Shown one piece after another: positions 4,922-8,303 of a DNA stretch of 8,303 bases. Numbering within the stretch: the first letter of the stretch is position 1; each line of letters starts with the position of its first letter. The position numbers and the translations under genes are program-made. The notes beneath the pieces are model-generated. The model worked only from the letters and a program-made list of their open reading frames with translations, had not been told where the DNA came from and made no database searches. This DNA is from an uncultured Eubacteriales bacterium. Its GTDB lineage: Bacteria > Bacillota > Clostridia > Oscillospirales > Oscillospiraceae. The stretch spans positions 1 through 8,303 of the forward strand of contig URGI01000078.1 of NCBI GenBank assembly GCA_900547315.1, in the 5' to 3' direction.

Positions 4922-6502
4922 TCACCATGCGTTCTCGTCCGGCAGAACCTCGATGGACGGATCCAGCGGCTCCTCGCGCATGACGGTACGCATATACTCG
5001 TTGAACTGGTCGCGGATGGCCTGACGCGAATACACGCGCGGATCGCACAGGTCGTGGCAGACCCAGACGAGGTGTATCCCGCGCTCGCGCGCCTGCTCCT
5101 CGAACTGCCCGTGCATACCGACCAGCGCCTTGCAGCTCATGTGCTCCCACATCATCACCATGTCCGCGTTCATCTTCTCGCAGAACTCCCACAGCTCGTC
5201 GACCAGCACCTTATAGCCGCCGTGTGTACGGTTGCGCATGATCATGTTCTCGGTCAGGTACGCCATGTCGTAATACGCCTGCTCGCGGTTCTCCGGCGTG
5301 TCCTCCTCGGCGATCTCCTTGCTGATGACCATGGACAGCATATCCGTCAGCGGCACGACGCCCCAGCAGTGCACCATCCAGTTGAGCATGTCGATGACAT
5401 ACTGCGGCTGCACGCCCCAGACTATGCAGCGGTGGCGGTACTCGGGCGCCATCATCGTCTTGCGCTCGTAGCCGCGCTGCACGTACTTCATTATCTTCCG
5501 GTCTATCGGCGGGAACAACGGCGAGCGGCCGCAGTTGCCCATGTAGTTTGTGTCGTTATACAGCGAGAAGGTCGCGCCGATGAACTGCGGGTAGGGCGTG
5601 CTGTTGACCTCGAGCCAGGTCAGGCGGTTGCGCGTCGTCTCGTTGACGCGCTTGGCGCACTCAAAATACGCCTTCCAGTCCCACTTCGCGCCGGTCTGCT
5701 CCTCGATAAACGCGATGGCCTTCCTGATATCCTGCGCGGCGTACTCCTGCACGTCCTCCTCCTTGTGCCGCATCGGCGCGACGAGCTGGAAGGTCGGGAT
5801 GCCGTACTCGCGCTCAAGGCGCTTTGCAATTATGCCGTTGCCCATCAGCGAGCCGTCGCAGGTGGTGTTGACCTGCACGGCGCACTTGCCGAGCACGGGG
5901 AAATCGTCCTCGATGGAGGCGCCCGCCTCGGCCTCGGGCATCGGGCACACGTCGCCCGGGATGCCGAACTGCTGCGCGACGTCGAGATAATGCGTGGACG
6001 AATACTGGTTCAGGAGGTTTGCGGAGAACATCGTCGGCACCTCGCGCAGTATCGCGTGGAGCGTCGGGAAGCCCATCATGAACGCCGTCATGGCGTTCTC
6101 GTCGGTCAGGACGCAATCGTTTGAATACTTGACGTCGTTGCCGGTGCGGCGGTCGCCGCGGATGGAGTTATCAATACATGTCGCCACGTCCTTGACGACG
6201 AAGTCCATCGCCGTGTGCACGATGCGCAGCGGCTCGTCGCGCAGACCCATCGTGAATTTATCCAGCATGTGCGGCACGGCGAGGTAGTTTGCGAACCAGC
6301 GGTACCTGAACATGGCCTTGACGTTGCGGGGCTTGATGATGACTCCGGCGAGGATGGACAGCAGGTACAGCCATCTGCCGTAATCATAGAGGGTGTCCTT
6401 TATGCCGCGCCACTCGCGGCGGCGGCGCACCTTGCCGCCGTCAAAAAGCACGCCAAGCCGTTTTTCTCCGATACGTTCCCGACTGTTTTCCACCAGCGCC
6501 AT
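4922..6502 (-). CDS. 2-hydroxyacyl-CoA dehydratase family, large subunit
   Basis: This 526-residue protein belongs to the HgdA/HgdB-BcrB/BcrC superfamily. Its members use a [4Fe-4S] cluster to dehydrate 2-hydroxyacyl-CoA or reduce aromatic acyl-CoA by radical chemistry. Three cysteines fit the cluster-ligand pattern: C186 in GDVCPMPEAEAG, C215 in NTTCDGSL and C457 in EHMSCKALVG. The C-terminal GIHLVWVCHDLCDPRVYSR stretch matches the family's final strand and DPRxxS motif. It is somewhat longer than the roughly 475-residue HgdA, with an N-terminal extension of about 130 residues that is rich in basic residues and includes a hydrophobic patch at 45-56. ATG 6502 overlaps the upstream stop (TAATG), and GGGAGGTG lies at 6511-6518, so the two subunits are translationally coupled. 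No activator ATPase or CoA-transferase gene is in the window, so the substrate cannot be named. Confidence 0.85.
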   Translation of the reverse strand: MALVENSRERIGEKRLGVLFDGGKVRRRREWRGIKDTLYDYGRWLYLLSILAGVIIKPRNVKAMFRYRWFANYLAVPHMLDKFTMGLRDEPLRIVHTAMDFVVKDVATCIDNSIRGDRRTGNDVKYSNDCVLTDENAMTAFMMGFPTLHAILREVPTMFSANLLNQYSSTHYLDVAQQFGIPGDVCPMPEAEAGASIEDDFPVLGKCAVQVNTTCDGSLMGNGIIAKRLEREYGIPTFQLVAPMRHKEEDVQEYAAQDIRKAIAFIEEQTGAKWDWKAYFECAKRVNETTRNRLTWLEVNSTPYPQFIGATFSLYNDTNYMGNCGRSPLFPPIDRKIMKYVQRGYERKTMMAPEYRHRCIVWGVQPQYVIDMLNWMVHCWGVVPLTDMLSMVISKEIAEEDTPENREQAYYDMAYLTENMIMRNRTHGGYKVLVDELWEFCEKMNADMVMMWEHMSCKALVGMHGQFEEQARERGIHLVWVCHDLCDPRVYSRQAIRDQFNEYMRTVMREEPLDPSIEVLPDENAW

Positions 6503-7698
6503 TACCTTGCACCTCCCTGAAGCTTTTTTATCTCAATGCTTTCCACAAACGCCTGCACACGCGTGCGCATCTGGCCGATGGACGAGGCGATGTTGTACGG
6601 CCGGTCGACCGACATCACGGGGAAGCCGTAGTCCTCGCGCAGCATCGTCGAGCCGAGCAGCCGCTCGTATGCCCACGGGTCGCAGAATTTCACCTGCTGG
6701 TATATGATGCCGTCCGCGCCGTATTCGCGCGCGACGTCGTTGACGTACTGCTTACGGCCGTAGACCTTCTCCATGTTCATCATGCGCGGACATTGGCCGC
6801 GGTGGACGTACTGGCGGCAGAGCTGGGTCAGCGCGTCCTCGTCGTCGTTCATCTCGATGACGTCGCGCCCCGGCAGCGAGCCGAAGCAGAAGCGATCCGC
6901 GCAGACGTAAGCGCCCGTCTCCTCGATGAGCCGGATGAAGCCGCTGTCGTCGACCTCCGAGCCGACCACCATGAGCCGCGCCCGATACGGCTTCGGCTCC
7001 GGCTCGCGCGTGCGTATCTCTTCGAGCGTCTCGCGCAGCTTGTCGACTATCAGGTACTTCGGGGCGAGGTATGTAGCCAGCGTCAGCACGTGGAACTCGT
7101 AGCCCGTGATGCGCGGGCGCTCTTCCTTCCGGAAGTCGCCGATCGCGCGGATGAGCGAGCATATCTCGTTGTGCTCGGCGACAGCCGTCCTGATCGCGGC
7201 GTCGGAGGTGTCTATGCCGTAGGCCTCGCGGAGGGGCGTGAGAATGTGGTTTCTGCATTGGAGCTTCAGCAGCTCTACGCCGTTTTCGTCCGCCTTGAGG
7301 GGAATCTCCATATACTGGTGGAAGAAGCGGTCGTTGCCCTGCCCCATGGTTTTCAGCAGTTCCATGTTCTCGACGCAGCGGTTGATCATCGTGCAGCCGT
7401 CGGGCGCGATGACGCAGTCGGCGAAGTTGAAGCCGCCCTCGATGGCGCGCTCGAGCAGCGCGCGGCTCGTCTCGCACAGGAAGCTCGTCATGTAGTAGGT
7501 CGCGATGTCCATCGAGCCGGTGTTCGGCGCGGACAGGCGGATGGAAAAGGTTCCGTCAAGGTTCATCAGTGGTTCGGGGGTGTTCTCGCACACGAACGCG
7601 ACGCAGACCTTGCCGTCTTTTTTCGCCTGAACGATCAGCTCGTTGTTTGCCTCCCGCAGGAGGTTTTCAAAATAGCCAAGATACTTCAGATCTCTCAT
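6502..7698 (-). CDS. 2-hydroxyacyl-CoA dehydratase family, small subunit
   Basis: This 398-residue partner of the next gene has the usual length of HgdB-type subunits (about 380). Candidate [4Fe-4S] ligands are C75 (TSFLCETS), C102 (APDGCTMINR) and C339 in VKFCDPWAYE, a hallmark of the family. The C-terminus, YGFPVMSVDRPYN...GQMRTRVQAFVE, matches the family's closing motif. In known systems two such subunits form a cytoplasmic heterodimer that receives one electron from an ATP-driven activator. It is the first gene of the operon. ATG 7698 follows CAGGGGAGG (GGGGAGG at 7705-7711), 39 bases below the predicted transcription start. Alternatives within the superfamily include a benzoyl-CoA-reductase-like enzyme or a double-cubane-cluster reductase, but two unequal adjacent subunits favour a dehydratase-type heterodimer. 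Confidence 0.87.
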   Translation of the reverse strand: MRDLKYLGYFENLLREANNELIVQAKKDGKVCVAFVCENTPEPLMNLDGTFSIRLSAPNTGSMDIATYYMTSFLCETSRALLERAIEGGFNFADCVIAPDGCTMINRCVENMELLKTMGQGNDRFFHQYMEIPLKADENGVELLKLQCRNHILTPLREAYGIDTSDAAIRTAVAEHNEICSLIRAIGDFRKEERPRITGYEFHVLTLATYLAPKYLIVDKLRETLEEIRTREPEPKPYRARLMVVGSEVDDSGFIRLIEETGAYVCADRFCFGSLPGRDVIEMNDDEDALTQLCRQYVHRGQCPRMMNMEKVYGRKQYVNDVAREYGADGIIYQQVKFCDPWAYERLLGSTMLREDYGFPVMSVDRPYNIASSIGQMRTRVQAFVESIEIKKLQGGAR

Positions 7699-7743
7699 TG
7701 CTTTCCTCCCCTGAATAATTTTGCCGTTGACCTGGATGACATT

Positions 7744-7772
7744 ATTTTAACATTACTGGCAAATGAAGTCAA
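7744..7772 (-). promoter_or_regulatory. Promoter of the dehydratase operon
   Basis: On the minus strand, TTGACT (7767-7772) and TAAAAT (7744-7749) are separated by exactly 17 bases in very AT-rich DNA, the best sigma-A-type match in the window. The predicted start near 7737 gives a leader of about 39 bases with no obvious riboswitch or attenuator. Confidence 0.75.
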
Positions 7773-7828
7773 TTTATTTATTCATTTTGTGCATATATGT
7801 ATAAACTGTGCAGGCGGTGTTGTGCAAT

Positions 7829-7854
7829 ATGCGCCGCGCGCCGGCGCGGTGCAT
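7829..7854. repeat. GC-rich palindrome upstream of the dehydratase promoter
   Basis: An 11-bp stem (7829-7839 with 7844-7854, one G-T wobble) has a GCCG loop. It lies 57 bases upstream of the -35 box. It is too far for a classical repressor site but possible for an activator site, or for the terminator stem of something upstream. No T-tract follows on either strand. Confidence 0.4.
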
Positions 7855-7940
7855 GCCCGCACATTAATTATACAGCCCCCCGCCGGCGTTTTATGCCGCA
7901 ACGCGGCGGTGAGAATAAACGGGATGTGAAACGGCGGTGC

Positions 7941-8113
7941 ACCTCCTTGGCGCCCCTTCTGGGGGAGCTGTCAGCCTACGGCTGACAGAGGGATTGTCCG
8001 TTGCGGTACCGGCAGCTGATTCGCCTGTAAACGACGCTTGATGCAGATTCTGCGGCACAATCCCTCCGGCTCGGCTCACGCCGACCCACCACCCTTTACA
8101 CAAGGGAGGCAAA
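7941..8113. repeat. MITE-like palindromic repeat element
   Basis: The outer halves form an imperfect inverted repeat. GAGGGATTGTCCG (7988-8000) pairs with CGGCACAATCCCTC (8053-8066) with a one-base bulge. Related sequences at the ends (CCTTGGCGCCCC and GGGAGGCAAAGG) add weaker pairing. Internal hairpins are at 7968-7988 (9-bp stem, TAC loop), 8071-8084 and 8092-8106. The 52-base core (8001-8052) is unique here. The arms resemble the CTCCCT...AGGGATTG repeats I know from gut Clostridia. No transposase is present. Open frames across it are repeat-derived and lack a ribosome site leading to a start. Confidence 0.6.
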
Positions 8114-8131
8114 GGGCAAATCTTTACTCTG

Positions 8132-8172
8132 CTCTTTCTTTTCTCCTCTGCTTGTTTCTCCTCTCTGGTGAC
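8132..8172. repeat. Pyrimidine-rich repeat tract
   Basis: This 41-base tract (TTTCTTTTCTCC core) aligns with 4608-4648 in the same orientation at about 75%, sharing the end CTCTGGyGAC. It lies 33 bases before the 55-bp repeat copy at 8206-8260 and may be part of the same larger repeat. Confidence 0.45.
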
Positions 8173-8205
8173 TGCCAATATGTAAAAGACACCGCCCCCC
8201 AGACG

Positions 8206-8260
8206 CAAAGAACATGTGCAGCAGGGCACAGATAACCGAGCAGCGGGGGAGCTTGAGGGG
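8206..8260. repeat. Dispersed 55-bp repeat, right copy (inverted)
   Basis: This is the reverse complement of 32-86 with 4 mismatches. It is the gene-free right end of the window; positions 8261-8303 show nothing I can identify. The two copies enclose nearly the whole window but lie in ordinary intergenic DNA. Confidence 0.75.
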
Positions 8261-8303
8261 GCAAGGCCCGCCTCAAATACAATAAACCGTCGTCCAAAAG
8301 TCT

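Noticed and set aside
4814..6124. 436-codon plus-strand open frame opposite the large dehydratase subunit
   Set aside because: It is His/Leu/Arg/Val-rich with no family motifs. It lies antisense to both the dehydratase gene and the well-supported 55-residue gene.
7699..7743. Riboswitch or attenuator in the dehydratase leader
   Set aside because: The leader is only about 39 bases, with no stable stem or T-tract.
7867..7872. Second TATAAT on the minus strand upstream of the dehydratase promoter
   Set aside because: There is no -35 at 16-18 bases, and the near-consensus promoter at 7744-7772 is a far better candidate.
7942..7949. Perfect AAGGAGGT on the minus strand, resembling a ribosome site
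   Set aside because: No ATG, GTG or TTG lies at a usable distance with an open frame of any quality; the motif is part of the repeat end.
7891..8229. 112-codon minus-strand open frame at the right end
   Set aside because: It spans the MITE-like element and the pyrimidine tract; the translation is what these repeats give by chance.
1..8303. CRISPR array, tRNA or rRNA genes, or a transposase
   Set aside because: I saw no regularly spaced direct repeats, no tRNA-like cloverleaf or CCA context, no rRNA signature and no transposase motifs; the repeats present are palindromic intergenic elements.

Overview
The window looks like chromosomal DNA from a high-GC, anaerobic member of the Clostridia. 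A gut-type Oscillospirales/Ruminococcaceae relative is my best guess. The reasons are strong AGGAGG-type ribosome sites, sigma-A-like promoters in short AT-rich gaps between GC-rich genes, 2-hydroxyacyl-CoA dehydratase genes (an oxygen-sensitive enzyme family), and palindromic intergenic repeats of a kind common in gut Clostridia. This placement is inference from style and gene content. There is no rRNA or tRNA to anchor it.

Layout, left to right. Positions 1-86 hold a dispersed repeat. Next come two minus-strand genes: an Apt-like phosphoribosyltransferase (145-699), with its own promoter and a 15-bp terminator-like hairpin, and a 309-residue protein made of two tandem Nudix domains (811-1740). 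A 140-bp divergent promoter region separates the Nudix gene from enolase (eno, 1881-3170, plus strand), which ends at a clear intrinsic terminator. A repeat-bearing gap (3217-3470) leads to a plus-strand gene for a cysteine-rich lipoprotein (3471-4472), closed by a second strong terminator. A 265-bp convergent gap filled with hairpins and repeats follows.

The right half is a minus-strand operon read from about 7737 down to 4738. It starts at a near-consensus promoter (7744-7772), runs through two 2-hydroxyacyl-CoA dehydratase-family subunits (398 and 526 residues, joined by a TAATG overlap), and ends with a 55-residue single-pass membrane protein (4738-4905). That last gene is short and easily missed, but it has an excellent ribosome site. 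Positions 7773-8303 hold no credible gene. They contain a GC-rich hairpin, a MITE-like palindromic element and a second, inverted copy of the repeat at the left edge.

Functionally, the enzymes cover nucleobase salvage (phosphoribosyltransferase), nucleotide or metabolite sanitation (Nudix pair), glycolysis (enolase), a surface lipoprotein of unknown role, and a probable radical Fe-S dehydratase/reductase of unknown substrate. The dehydratase activator ATPase, CoA-transferase and acyl-CoA dehydrogenase that often accompany this family are not in the window. The points most worth following up are the small membrane protein tied to the dehydratase operon and the Cys-rich lipoprotein.
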